Assembly: GCA_946406115.1 (NCBI GenBank) | Contig: OX291554.1 | Span: 14,395,092 to 14,459,091, forward strand | DNA from: Apoda limacodes | Taxonomy: Eukaryota; Arthropoda; Insecta; Lepidoptera; Limacodidae | Length of the DNA: 64,000 bases | Direction of reading: 5' to 3' | Shown: one piece after another, positions 1 to 11,212 of the stretch | Layout: each line of letters starts with the position of its first letter | Position numbering within the stretch: position 1 is the stretch's first letter | Translations under genes and position numbers: made by a program | The notes under the pieces: model-generated | Databases searched by the model: none | What the model was told of the DNA's origin: nothing | What the model saw: the letters and a program-made list of their open reading frames with translations, nothing else

Positions 1-512
1 ACCCTAAAAATAAATAGATTGTGCCCATAAAACATAACCCTGACTTTATTTTCGTGACGTGGGTCGGGTGAAATATTCACAGAAATTTTCAGGTCGAAGA
101 GTATAAGAGACTACATCAAGCATAATGATAATGAAATTACCCACTTCAAAGTTAACTTCCAAGTTTTAATCTTCAGAATCGCATTATGTAACGGTGAAAG
201 CATAATATAAACTTTTGATACAAATTTCGTGTATTATAATTTATGTATAAAAATATTACCCAATTTTCTTATTTTTTTATTATATTTTTTATTATTTTCT
301 GCAGTATGAAAATCAAATTCACAAAGCTTTCCCTTAGATGCTTTCTGCAGTTTTAGGGCTGCCGCACATTTATCGCAACGATATTCGGAACTCAATTATC
401 ATCACCTTATCACGATTCCTTGTCTTAAAACCCATAGTTCAATGCACACTTATCAGCGTGCGTCAAAACTCTAGGAACCTATGTCTAAACTAACCTAAGC
501 TATCTCTTTTAG
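1..512. other. AT-rich sequence, nothing recognised
   Basis: No convincing coding frame or repeat. The last 150 bases are less AT-rich and end in a pyrimidine-rich run with AG (tctcttttag, 503-512) that could be a 3' splice site for the next feature. Confidence 0.5.
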
Positions 513-712
513 GATTGGAATTGCATTGCCTTGCCTTGGTAGAAGCGGTCCAAACCGTTCGCTTCGCTTACCACTCGCCGTCGTCGTTCGGTCCGCTTGT
601 TAGATTAGATATAGTTATCAACTGTAAAATTTATGTTAATAAGGTAATAAGTAAATTGTTTGTAGAAGATTATATTTTATTGTGTGTTTTTAATTATGTA
701 GAATTGTTATAA
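513..712 (+). CDS. Possible terminal coding exon, unidentified
   Basis: A splice-acceptor-like tract (tctcttttag) ends at 512. After it one frame stays open for 66 codons to a TAA at 710-712. The first 30 codons are GC-rich compared with the surroundings and encode a mix of Leu, Val, Ser and Pro; the rest is AT-rich, hydrophobic and looks non-coding. A second frame from the same acceptor is open only to about 603, ending in TAG. I recognise no domain. It may be the start of a short real exon or chance in a repeat. No matching donor or upstream exon lies in the window, because upstream on this strand is outside it. Confidence 0.2.
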
Positions 713-1161
713 TATAAATCGTAAATTAACATTACGTAAGTAATACCTAGCTGAGAGTTTTAGCTCTGTGTGGCATTTAGCCGGACCAGTCATTAAGGTC
801 CTTAAGTACTTATAATTGTTGTTCTTGCAGTTTGTGAATAGCTTACAAATCTTAGAAATACTTAAACTTTATATCTCATAAAAGTTGTGATATTTACTTC
901 AGACTTTGATTTATATATCCTATCATCAAAATACCTACCTACATTATCATATCTATATACCGTCAAAATCTAACAAGCTCACCAGTACCTTATCAAGTAA
1001 AAATATTTAAAATCTGTCTTAAATAAGATAGGGAAAACAAACTATGTGGGATTCCTTGGGGAGCTCACAATTTATTACACAGTTCTGTTTAGCTTTTAAT
1101 GTTTAACTGAATCAGTTGATAAATAACTACAACAGTTCCAGATTTACCTTTTAAGTAACTA
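713..1161. other. AT-rich sequence, nothing recognised
   Basis: Only short stop-interrupted frames; no repeat that recurs elsewhere in the window. Confidence 0.5.
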
Positions 1162-1385
1162 GCTTTTGCTCGCGGTTCCACCCGCTCCAAATTCGGTTAT
1201 CGGTGTAGGATTTCAACGGTAACTCCTCAATAATAGAAAAAAAACGACTCACTCTTGACCTTTCAAGCCTATGTCCATCCCCGCGACTCAAACTATATCC
1301 ATGCCAAATTTTATTTTAATCGGTACAGCGGTTTAAGCGTGAATAGTAAGCAGACAGGCAGACTTTCACATTTATTATATTTAAA
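1162..1385 (+). repeat. Dispersed repeat, RTE/SINE-like 3' tail, copy 1 of 5
   Basis: Shares ordered blocks with 7998-8230, 25628-25862, 53112-53420 (minus) and 55376-55590: 'gcggttccacccgctc', 'cggttatcggtgtaggat', 'agcctatgtcc', 'catgccaaattt', then 'cagcggtttaagcgtga' and a 'cagacaggcaga' run. I know this layout from lepidopteran LINE/SINE tails. No coding sequence remains. The small frame at 1255-1476 is only the repeat read through. Confidence 0.75.
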
Positions 1386-2047
1386 GGGATTTGAACTATT
1401 CAATATTTCATTAATTGGATTTACCAGAAAAAAAATCAAAAAAAATACTCCTAAAGTAACATCCTTAATTCAGTAACTTAAAATATTGCCTCTGGGAAAT
1501 CTAATCCCCGAAATAAGTTGGGGTAGCGCAGAAATCACGGTTAAAGTGTCCGTTACGAGCGAGGGTGAATGATATTATACTTGTACTTCACTCGTTAGCT
1601 TTGTGACGGACTCTCCGCTATAAATAAATAAGAGCTTTTGAAGTAACTGTGTTGAAAAAAGTCAAACTAAGTATAAAATAGTTCTTTTATGCTCGCTCAC
1701 GTACTTTAATTTTGAAATTATCAAAATAGAACTGGTACGCCACAGAATAAAGACTACGAGCCACAGATGCAGCACACTTTCGCTAGATGGCGTTGTATTA
1801 AAAATAAATGCCACATTTTTTCCGCGTAGGTATTTTGCTTGAGCAGACATTACGAGTAAATAAAAACATTAATGAAGTTTATTTATTTATTTTAATTCAA
1901 TACAATTATAAACTTACAGACTAGGTCTAACGCGTTTATAATTTAGCTACATCTATTTATTTATATGCGATAGATAGTAAGAGGCATAACACCTTATCTT
2001 ATTTATATAGCTGTTAGACGTCTATGTCTGCGGCCTGAGAATTACAA
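1386..2047. other. AT-rich sequence; possible 3'UTR of the next exon
   Basis: No coding frame worth keeping. On the minus strand, downstream of the stop codon at 2048-2050, AATAAA-type signals occur within about 100 bases (plus-strand 'tatttatttatat' near 1960), as expected if 2048-2274 is a real last exon. Confidence 0.4.
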
Positions 2048-2274
2048 TTATTTACTAACGCCACAGCTCGTGACGTTGGTGCATTCCCGGCATGCTGCGT
2101 ACGCACAGTGGGCACAGCAAATAGCGGGCGCTGCCGCCGCATCACTACCCCGAACATACCCATCTGGCACGAATAGACCTAGCGAGCTTAATTCCTGCGG
2201 GTTGTCAATCTTATTGCCTAAAAGTAGGCAAAAGTGAACTCCCGCGTCCTCCTCAACTATTAGTACCCTGCCCC
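2048..2274 (-). CDS. Candidate terminal coding exon of an unidentified Cys-rich protein
   Basis: On the minus strand an acceptor-like 'aatcacag' ends at 2275. The exon then runs about 75 codons in one frame to TAA at 2048-2050, with one base of a split codon at 2274. It is clearly more GC-rich than its surroundings. The protein begins with an acidic/hydrophobic stretch (VLIVEED, then HFCLLLG), continues with PQELSSLGLFVPDGYVRG and an alanine run, and ends in a cysteine/histidine cluster spaced C-C-x2-H-C-x4-C-x2-C-x5-C followed by GVSK. The cluster could bind metal or form disulfides, but I cannot name the family. Potential poly-A signals lie downstream. Upstream exons would be at higher coordinates; I could not find them. 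It could instead be a decayed transposon ORF end, although the frame is undisturbed and no second copy occurs here. Confidence 0.45.
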
Positions 2275-2540
2275 TGTGATTGATGTTAATAACTGTAATA
2301 TCCAGAATATAAGTAACAATAACATATTATTTATATATAAGTAAAAACGTATTTGGATGAAATTATTTTTTACTTTAATAACATCTTATTTTTTTTTCTG
2401 GTTGTAGAAAAAACATATGCAATTGCATGATTGTTTTTCTTTTTAAAACTCGTGCTATACTATTGTTTACAAACCAGCGCTCGTTTTATAAAGTACTCAC
2501 TTTCGCAACAATTGCATAAACTACTATTTCAGCAGAGATA
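2275..2540. other. AT-rich sequence, nothing recognised
   Basis: Would be intron if 2048-2274 is an exon. No second feature seen. Confidence 0.4.
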
Positions 2541-2815
2541 ATATTCTTTTCTAAAACATGCTACGATATGCGACCATATCTTACACAAGCTTCTTTGGTA
2601 TAAATCCATAAATAAAAAAATGGGCTTGCAGTACAGTATCAGAGAGCGACCCGCAATGTCTTATCTTTCCGCTTGAGCGGTTAAATATAAAATTTGAAAA
2701 TGGAACGAACTATTTTAAGGCCGAAGTTTTATTTCAATTTCGGACTGACACAACAAAAAAATGCGCCATTAAATTAATTTAAAAAAGTAAAAAAGTAAAC
2801 GATATTCACGATCGC
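2541..2815 (+). repeat. Third copy of a block also at 38.08 kb and 61.88 kb
   Basis: Begins with 'aacatgctacgatatgcgac' and continues through 'catatctt.cacaagcttctttg', 'cagtacagtatcagagag', 'cgacccg.aatgt' and 'gcgccattaaattaattt'. The same ordered blocks lie at 38084-38330 and 61886-62130. The latter two are inside the duplicated segment; this one has unrelated flanks, so the block is probably a dispersed element rather than only part of the segmental duplication. No open frame. Confidence 0.7.
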
Positions 2816-4429
2816 CCGGGCATGGTACGCTGCGTTTTTTAATGTGCAAAAGAGCCGGCAAGGATCTAAACTATTTAAAGTAATAATACATAACTTTATT
2901 AATCAACTCACAAGTATACAATCTGTATTAAAATAATAAATTATATAAATAAGTTATCAATAAGTTATTAAAGCTACTAAAAAAATGTTGCATAATTATT
3001 ATTTTAGCTTTTAAGTTGCAAATTTGACGCATAGTGGACGCACTATGTCAAGCGTCAAATATTCTCAATCGAGTAAACCAATATTTAATAGAAATAGTAT
3101 GTAGCATTATTATTATTATAATTTTATTCTTGCATAATCATATGCATACATGCATACTTAAGTATCTCCATACGAAGTTTATAAAAGTAAAAGTAAGTTT
3201 GTTTGTTGTTTAAGCATTAAATTTTTCACACAGGGATAGTTGAAGACACAGGCTCCTTTTTATCCAGTAAAAATCAAAAGTTCCCACAGAAAAATATCGT
3301 GCTAGGGTTCGTTGACACAATGTATTATGACGTCATACGTTATTCTTTCTCTCTCACGTTCTTCACGACAATCTGCAATAAATATGAAAAAAAGTCCTTC
3401 TAAAACAATAAAAATAGCAAAAATGCTAAGACTAAACCTAAACTTTAATAAAAATAAATATTTTTCTGTTAGTGTCGCATAGCGTTACGTCATTCGTAAA
3501 AATCGGTGTTTAATATATTTTTTGATATTCATATATCTCTCAATGGAAAAAATATTAGTGCCGAAACACTTTTCATTTTATTTCATTATATTAATTAAAT
3601 ATACATTTATAACATTTCGGCATCAAAAATGTTCTAGAAGTTTATTTTAAAAGACTACCCAAACACTAAAAAAGACCTAGGTAAATCAGTTTCATTTTAT
3701 GCACAAAAATTTGGCATTTTATGTTGAGATTGATAGGTAACAGCCAAAACCCTAAAATTAAAAAAAAATTAATGATGATGATTACTGGAGAAGTTTATAC
3801 CAGTACAATAAATAATGTAGGAAACCGCTGTTTACAACAAGAGAATTCACTTCACATTATAATGTGGGAATCAGCCTCTTTTCACCAATAACTTAATTTA
3901 GCCCTGCGTTACAGGTGGTGACCTCATCACCTCATCACTGCTTCTGTTTAGGGCTACCATCTCTAAAACCTGCCGCGCAGGACTGGAAGCGGACTAAAAA
4001 CCCCGGATTTTGGAGCCTTATCGCGGACATTTGAATATTTTTTTTATTCACTTTTAGCTCTGTTAAAAAAACATATTACTCCCTACTTTATTGAAAAAAA
4101 AACATGGAATGTTAAGGCTTTTTTCGGATAAAATATTGCCAGCCAGTAGGTACGTTCAACACGTTTCATTTTTTACTGTTCATAATTCGTACAAATCGTG
4201 CTTATTCCAAATTCAAAATGTTTTTATTCACTCAGTGAGTTTTATTCACTGTTATCGCGGAATGCCCCTTTTTCGGTGGCAATGGTAAGAATCATTTTTT
4301 CTAATAATTCTAATAACAATCTAGTTATATTTATCGGTCTAGTTTAGTAGCCTTCAGAACTTCTTTTTTATTAAATAAAAAGTTATTAAAGTCGGTGCCC
4401 TCTTAATAGTCTCTGAAATTTAATTTAAT
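2816..4429. other. AT-rich sequence, nothing recognised
   Basis: Low-complexity A/T tracts throughout. The 3890-4020 portion is somewhat more GC-rich but has no stable frame and no second copy in the window. The short frame at 4091-4288 is AT-rich chance. Confidence 0.5.
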
Positions 4430-5300
4430 TTTAAGTAGTGACAAGACTGTTTCAAAATTCAACGAATTTCTTTCTTTTGTCTACTTCTGATTCAATGCGC
4501 CTTATTGGCAGGGATGCAAAAAAAACTGAGCTACTTTCAGAAATTCTGAATATAACAGGGCATTCGGTGTTCTAAAGAATAGCAACCATAGTTGATTTGA
4601 ATTTAGAAGTTTATCTGCTTCGCTGAGATTTAGACAAAAAGATTTTAAATTAACCCACTCATCTATCAATTTTGAGTCGTCAATAAGTTAGTTCTTCTCT
4701 TTTAAAAGAAAAGATTGTGACTTCGATGACAGCCCATAGAGTATTTTCATATAAACTCGGCAAATACATCCAGTTAAATTTATCAAATTGTTTTAAAGGC
4801 TACATCCAAACTTCAATGTACGTTTTCATTTTAAAATAACAGTTTTTGAACTCATGTTTTATGTTCTCGTTGTGTCTGTTTAAACTGCTTCTAACACTTA
4901 AGGGCAGAAAGCTTTCTTTGATTCTGTCGTCTAGGAGTTTTTTAATATATCCGAGAATGTTTCGGGTTTCTAGCACTAGCACATAATTGTCGCTTTTTCC
5001 TAATTTTTCGATTTTGCTGCGCAAGATATGCATAATGCATAAGAGTGGATGAGAAGCAAATAAGCCTTTAACAGCAGTTTTTGGAAAAAAAATTACGAAG
5101 GGTGGTCTTTGAATAGTTTTGAAGTAGTTGTAAAATAAGTTTTCCATGTTAAAAAAAGGAAAACATGACTGGCAGGCTTTCTTTACCATTTGTTCATGAA
5201 ATATTTTAATCGCAAACAAAGGATTTTCTGACATAAATGAACATTTGAATACAGCAAAACATAATAAACCAAGCAAGTCCTCCAAAAATATCTACATTTT
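4430..5300 (-). pseudogene. Decayed transposase-like sequence, possibly hAT C-terminal half
   Basis: On the minus strand, 5293-4800 is open for about 160 codons, unusual in sequence this AT-rich. It has no ATG at its start; a stop (TAG) precedes it. It encodes a mixed helical protein ending in phrases such as LETRNILGYIKKLLDDRIKE. Downstream on the same strand, in other frames, 4800-4430 still yields protein-like text, including LNLSEADKLLNSNQLW and, after a shift, FLKVAQFF and RRIESEVDKRKK. The order (helical region, then a segment resembling '..LLK.AQFFF..P....ER') reminds me of the C-terminal dimerisation region of hAT-type transposases. That is inference from pattern only. At least two frame disruptions are present. 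It differs from the hAT copies at 20.6 and 49.9 kb. Confidence 0.35.
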
Positions 5301-5374
5301 TTGTAAAAATTATTAAATTAATTAACGTAAAGTAAAATCGATAAAGATGAAGTCGTGTTTTCTGTGTAACAAAA

Positions 5375-5790
5375 AAATCGGCCAAGTGCGAGTCGGACTC
5401 GCGCATGAACGGTTCCGTACCATATCTATAAAAACAGCAAAAAAAAAAAATATTTGTTTTATTTTAATTTAATTATTTATTTTTAAAGTGACTATATAAC
5501 TAAATATTTTTAAGCGTCTACCTGTTGCCATTATCAATATCGAGCAAAATCGAGCAATAAATCAAGTTTGTTTGTATGGAAGCCCCCTTAAATTTTTATT
5601 TTATTCTGTTTTTTGGTATTTGTTGTTATAGCGGCTTATTAAGCATCTGTGAAAATTTCAACTGTCTAACTATCACGGTTCATGAGATACAGCCTGGTGA
5701 CAGACAAACGGACGGACGGACAGATGGACGGACAGCGAAGTCTCAGTAATAGGGTTCCGCTAATTACCCTTTGGATACGGAAACCTAAAA
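5375..5790 (+). repeat. Lepidopteran 'AAGTGCGAGTCGGACTCG' repeat, near full length
   Basis: Starts with 'gccaagtgcgagtcggactc' then 'ggttccgtacca', contains 'tatcacggttcatgagatac' and 'agcctggtgacagacaaacg', and ends 'tagggttccgc..taccctttgg.tacgg'. The same order occurs at 10747-11212. Short pieces recur at 16021, 31995, 33089, 34410 (minus) and 63575. It is a non-coding dispersed element common in moth genomes; class not resolvable by eye. Confidence 0.8.
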
Positions 5791-6969
5791 AGCAATGTAC
5801 TCGACTTTCATAATGCATCATTCAAAAAGTGCTCGCTAATGTTATTGTTTCGTAGTAAAAAATAAATAAATATCATGACAAATTAATATCAATTGAATCT
5901 CTTAATGATTTCGGATATCATTCAGAGTTCCTAAAAAGAATTGTAGTTCTAAAGCAAAAAGATAAAAAAGAATTTGAAGATCTTTGCAAAACACAAACGT
6001 AAGTAAATGACACAGTGCTAACTTTGAGGTTTTTTTGTTAAAAGTTCTTTTTTATTTAATTTCTTATTTTTTTAAAAATAAATAACTGCATTTTAAAAAA
6101 AATTCAAAGTTAACAGATTAATTTTTTTTAAAAAAAAAGGATTAAATAAAAATATTAAATTAAAAAAATATATATATTAATGTTTATTTTTATGCACGCG
6201 TGACGCTTATCCTCGTCTGACAAATGATGTTACTCGCTTACTCTATTTCACTCTACCTTAAATATTTATCATCTTTAATTTATTTATTAGGCAACCATAT
6301 ATGATAATAAATAGAAAAAAAATAGCTTTAATTTGATATATAATTAATAAATGTACGTTATGAACGTATAAATGTATCGAAATCACACCTGTTTACACCG
6401 GGCTGCGAAGAGGTGCGGCCAGGTGCGCAACGGCAACCGTGATTTTTTATAATCTTAATATAAATTGCCGTGATATAGACGAGATTTTAATTAAAATCAA
6501 CGAAATTTTTTCCCAACAGTAAATTAAAAATTAATTTAATTAAAAATATTAGCGGCCAAATTTTGATAGGCAACTTGGCAGGTATATATTCTCCTAATTA
6601 TAAATATACATAACAATTTGGGTTTTAGCAAAAAACCGATGAGCGTACTAATCCTGCAGCCGGATCTTAGACTATAAGAAGTTAGTATTGGGCCAGGGGA
6701 ACTTGAGTAAACGACTTTCCTTCCCGTCTCTCCTCATTATTTCCTAAGGAAATCGGCAAAAGTTTTAAATATGTTTTTTGTACAAATAATTCAGGATGTC
6801 TGAACTGTAACTCAAACAACAGTATAAAATATTTTGTGAATTAAATTCGAACCAACAGTAATAATTCCAAACTTTGAAAACAAGGACGCGAAATCGAGTA
6901 ATAAACAGTATTGGCGCGAGTCTGACTTGCGTACTTGAGATATCGAGGAGCAAAAAAAGCTAACATTCA
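5791..6969. other. AT-rich sequence, nothing recognised
   Basis: Extreme A/T runs at 6050-6180. A decayed piece of the 'gcgagtcggactcg' repeat may lie on the minus strand near 6914-6938. Otherwise nothing. Confidence 0.5.
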
Positions 6970-6971
6970 TA

Positions 6972-6987
6972 CATACACACACACACA

Positions 6988-7024
<37 letters not shown>
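6972..7024. repeat. (CA)n microsatellite
   Basis: Alternating CA for about 50 bases with two small interruptions (near 6976 and 6991). The minus-strand frame of Cys-Val repeats across it is an artefact. Confidence 0.95.
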
Positions 7025-7026
<2 letters not shown>

Positions 7027-7997
7027 CACTCTAAAAATAATGGAAAACGATTAAGACCTAGAGTTTCTCAAAACGTAAAGCAAAACGCAACTTCCCTCAT
7101 GCAAGAGAAGTTAATACGTATCAGCCTAATTTTTTTCAGATTCCTAGAAAACTTTTAATAGGAGAAAACTGTAACTTTTTATTATTTTATAGAAAATAAT
7201 ATTAAATCATATCATATAAAAATTAAATTTGCAATATGTGTCGTAACCATAAGTTCATGCATTTCAAATTTCAACCCCACATTTCAGATCCCATTTCCAA
7301 AAATATTACGTTTTTATTGTTGTTATTATAGGTATTACAAATAATACAACCATAATACATTTTGCGTTGCAGTTTAAGCAAAACCTGAACGCAGACGAAC
7401 GCAGAATAAGAAATAAAAACTCTGTCATGAATACCCTACGTATTCAAATATTAAATAAATTAAGAACAAAAATGTTGTAGGTATCCATATAGTTACAACT
7501 TTTTAACTAATTTAAAAACCTATTCAAAAGCTATGGACTTCATTCCGTGTGAAAGTTAAAAGTTTAAATCAAATATCATTTGCATTTCCTTAACGATTGC
7601 CAAGAGAGTATTTTAGCAGTTAAATGTACGCAAAACTGCTTTGAATATAGATTAGGATTAAACGTTTTCCTCGAAAATCTTAAAAAAGTTTCCAGAGACT
7701 TGATTTTTAATTAATCTCATTAGGTTCATCGAAGGTTTTTAACCCTCTGTACTCCAAGAATTTGGATTTATTTATTTTTTGGATTCGAGAAAAGTATACT
7801 TACACTACTGATTATTACGTACTACTACTACACTTTACATTTTAATCTCTAGTAACATGAAATAAGTGCTGTAATAGAGATTCTTTATTTACATCAAAAG
7901 TGACAAAAAAGAATCTTTATTTTATTGTTGTTGAAACGATCGCAAAATGCTTGAATTTATATATGTGTGTATACAAATATTTACACATATATTAATT
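7025..7997. other. AT-rich sequence, nothing recognised
   Basis: No conserved block or frame found. Confidence 0.5.
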
Positions 7998-8230
7998 CTC
8001 GCGGTTCTACCCGCTCTTAATTCGGTTATCGGTGTAGGATTTCAACGGCAGCTCCCCAATTATAGAAAATAAACTGACTAACAGTCGACATTTTGAAGTA
8101 GCCTATGTCCTTTATCTGGATTCAAACTATCTCCATGCCGAATTTCATCTTAATCGGTACAGCGGTTTAAGCGTGAGAAGTTACAGACAGACTGAAGACA
8201 GGCAGACAGAGAGTGACTCATTTATAATAT
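7998..8230 (+). repeat. RTE/SINE-like 3' tail repeat, copy 2 of 5
   Basis: 'gcggttctacccgctc', 'cggttatcggtgtaggattt', 'agcctatgtcc', 'cagcggtttaagcgtgag' and a 'cagacagac' run, in the same order as at 1162-1385. Confidence 0.8.
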
Positions 8231-8239
8231 ACATTGCAC

Positions 8240-8553
8240 ATTGCCGTATCGAACCCTTAAGACTTTGCCTCCCTGTGTGTGTTCTACCGCTTCTATACTG
8301 GGATGTGTTCTGAGGAATTGTCCGAAAAGATGCCCACGGCTACTTTCTACCATCGCACCGCTCGCCATTGGCAGGGAATTCATTCTCACACCTTAGAACC
8401 TTAGGTCACGTACAGTGCGGTTTTAGAGAAACTTTCTGAGGGTCGGCAACTCGCAAGTTTTACCCCTGGTATTGTAAGCGCCCATAGGCTATACGGAGAC
8501 CGCTTACCATCAGCCGGACTATAAGCTTTTAATGCCACCTTAGTGGTATAGAA
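8240..8553 (+). pseudogene. 5'-truncated LINE 3' end ('ccaccttagtggt' family)
   Basis: A plus-strand frame reads SLCVFYRFYTGMCSEEL, then FYHRTARHWQGIHSH and a stop. This is the C-terminal thumb region seen in a common lepidopteran non-LTR retrotransposon of the Jockey/CR1 type. After the frame come 'ggtcggcaactcgcaag', 'agcgcccataggc', 'gaccgcttaccatcagcc' and the terminal 'gccaccttagtggtat'. A longer relative lies at 55588-56440 (minus), and other 3' ends at 12884, 32236, 39508, 57035 and 62842. Immobile fragment. Confidence 0.75.
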
Positions 8554-9810
8554 AAAAACCTTACTTGTGTAAAAATACCTACAGCTAAAAATTTTAAAAT
8601 ACCCACCTATCTATGAATATTTATTTTTAATCGATCAACTAATATACCATATTCTGGGGTTGCCATGTCCAAACAGATGTCAGCGACCACCACACGACAG
8701 TCCTCTCTATTCTTTGCTATTCTACAGAGACTAGCTATGTATTTGATACCGATCCAGCTCAAAAACCATATGATCTAGTAGTATTAGGTATTTATTTTTG
8801 AAATAAGTACGTAGCGCTAATACCTAAATAACAACACGTAACGTTAACAGAGTAACAGTGGTTTTATAAATGTGGTAAATAGGATCACGCTTAACCGTTT
8901 CCGACAAAGCCTGGATTGATCCTATTAACTCGCGGATAACAGAGAGGATCATGTGACAATACCCCTGTTTGATCTGGTAGATAGATACATACATGTGATT
9001 TTGTACGCGGATGAAAGAGCGACTTACTGTACAGTAAGATTGTCTTTTTTGGCCTATTAAAATTGAAAGAAAAATTCGATACTTATATCATTGGTTAATT
9101 GAATGAGATTACACAAACGACAATATTTCATAATCTAGTAAAGATAGCTTCATGGAACGGTCGATAGGTCCATAGGTCAATGGGAAGTTAAAAAATTCTT
9201 AGGAACAAAATTTTACAAAAAAGCTGACTTTGGTGGCTTCTCATTCTTTTTTTAAAATTTAAAAAAAAAACAGTATTTATCTGCTCAAAGATCTCTAAAC
9301 AACGATAAGGTAGGTCAAACAACTTTTTGCGCCCCCCTTCAACTTTAAAAATATTTTTTGACTATTTGCATGGCTTTGGGACAACAAGATGTTTATACTG
9401 TGAAAATTTGAAAACTGTAGCTTAAACCGTTTGGCTGTTAAACCTGTGTTACAGACGACGGACAGACTGACTCGTTCGCATTGAAAAACAAATTGGCTAG
9501 AATATCTGTATTAAACCTAGTTTTTTTAATAATTTAAAAACATAGAACGTGATGTGTAAAATTTAACCTTATGAGAGCACGCTGAAATGGAATTTTACCT
9601 AAACAAGGTCACTGGTGTCTATTGTCCCCTTAAATAAAAGTTTAAGAGGTGCTAGCTATACATTATGACACTCATCGCCAACATTCAGTCGCGTAAAATT
9701 TGCGTTAATGAGTTCTTTTATCACATTAGTTGTTGACAATTATGAAGATTTCACCCCATTTTTAATACGAGCACGACAATATATGTATATATATATATAT
9801 ATGTTGCGAA
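8554..9810. other. Unassigned sequence
   Basis: AT-rich. A stretch near 9300-9480 ('gacagactgactcgttcgc' at its end) resembles the tails of lepidopteran repeats but has no clear partner in the window. An (AT)n run occupies about 9779-9803. Confidence 0.4.
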
Positions 9811-10063
9811 CGTATAATTTGCCTTTACACAAAATGCCTAGGCAAATCGTAAAGTATGGAATAGAAATTATCATATAACTGAACAGATTATTATATGAAG
9901 CTTGGCTGGAACGCTCAGCTCGCTCCGCTCGCTCCGCATCTACGTTCACACAAGAGAAACTGAACCTAACCTAACATACATGACTTATACAGTGCGATTT
10001 CTGTTCCTTTCGTTTCCATACTTTACGATTCGCCTAGGCATTTTGTGTAAAGGTAAATAATAC
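9811..10063. mobile_element. MITE family 1, copy 1, long terminal inverted repeats
   Basis: About 250 bp with inverted ends of roughly 50 bp: the left end includes 'cctttacacaaaatgcctag', and its reverse complement lies at 10013-10063 with few mismatches. The interior carries 'gctggaacgctc', a 'cgctccgctcgctccgcatc' run and 'ctgaacctaacctaacatac'. The same interior is found at 22757-22952 and 38878-39152. No coding capacity, so it depends on a transposase elsewhere. Confidence 0.85.
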
Positions 10064-10746
10064 GATTTGCCTGCGATTTATATACCCTGTCCTTAATGGC
10101 TTATCTTGCTTATCTATACATATAATAAAATGGTAGAAAAGTCAAAACTGTACATTGAATATTTTTTTAAAAGAATACTTGGGGTGTGATCTACAATCGT
10201 TACCACAGCAAAAAATATAGTTTTTAGAATTTTTGTATGTTTGTCTGTTTGTCTGTATGTATGTCCGGGATAAACTCAAAAAGTACTGCATGGATTTACT
10301 TTAAATTCGGCACGAATATTATTAAGAAGTCGGGTCAACATATAGGCTACATATTATCACGCTATCACCTACGGGGAACGAGCAGTGAACCTTTATTTCT
10401 TCAACGCATTCTGTAACAACGTGTAATCTAACGACGCATATTTGACTTGCTTCTTAATTATTAATTATTCTACTCACACATAGCCATTTATTTTATGTTA
10501 AAAAATCGTGTAAAGTCATAACTTAGATGTGTTACAATTTTTCACCATATAAAAATGTTTTCTATTTGCTAACTAGATGACGTTGGCGTCGAATTAGATC
10601 GCGCTATGGTTTCGTTCACAAAAAGTGATGTTTTAGTATAGCGTTCGCGGCCAGCAGCTTGTTGTTCTAAATAAAACTAAAGAAGCTGAAAAAAGACATA
10701 GCAAAATTAAAATAAAATAGAATCTTAAACAAATGATTTAATAAAT
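10064..10746. other. Unassigned sequence with a LINE/SINE-tail-like stretch
   Basis: 10230-10410 ('ggataaactcaaaaagtact', 'aaattcggcacgaat', 'ataggctacatattatcac') follows the plan of lepidopteran repeat tails. The rest shows nothing. Confidence 0.4.
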
Positions 10747-11212
10747 AAAAATCGTCCAAGTGCGAGTCGGACTCGAGCACGAAGGGTGCCGTACCATTAT
10801 CTATAACAATGGGGAAAAAACACGTTTGTTGTATGGAAGGGGGTCCCATACAGCAAACGTGTTTTTTTACATATTTGTTTTATTTTAATTTAATTCTTTA
10901 TTTTTAAAGTGACTATATAACTAAATATTCTATGAATATTTTAAGCGTCTACCTGTTGCCGTTATCAATATCGAGCAAAATTGAGCAAAAAAAGTATGGG
11001 AGCCCCCTCAAATATTTATTTTATTTTGTTTTTTAGTATTTGTTGTTTAAGAGGCAACAAAAATACATCTTTTGTCAAAATTTCGTGATGTCTAACTATC
11101 ACGGTACAAGAGATACAGCCTGGTGACAGTCGGACGGCCGGACGGACGAACAGTGAAGTCTTATGATAGGGTCCCGTTTATTTACCCTTTGGGTACGGAA
11201 CGCTAAAAACAT
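10747..11212 (+). repeat. 'AAGTGCGAGTCGGACTCG' repeat, near full length, with hairpin
   Basis: Same order of blocks as 5375-5790: 'caagtgcgagtcggactcg', 'gtgccgtaccattatctata', 'tatcacggtacaagagatac', 'agcctggtgacag', 'taccctttgggtacgg'. It carries an additional inverted pair, 10815-10836 against 10846-10867 (22 nt arms, one mismatch, 9 nt loop), absent from the other copy. Confidence 0.85.

Noticed and set aside
6812..7024. Cys-Val-rich frame on the minus strand
   Set aside because: Translation of the (CA)n microsatellite.
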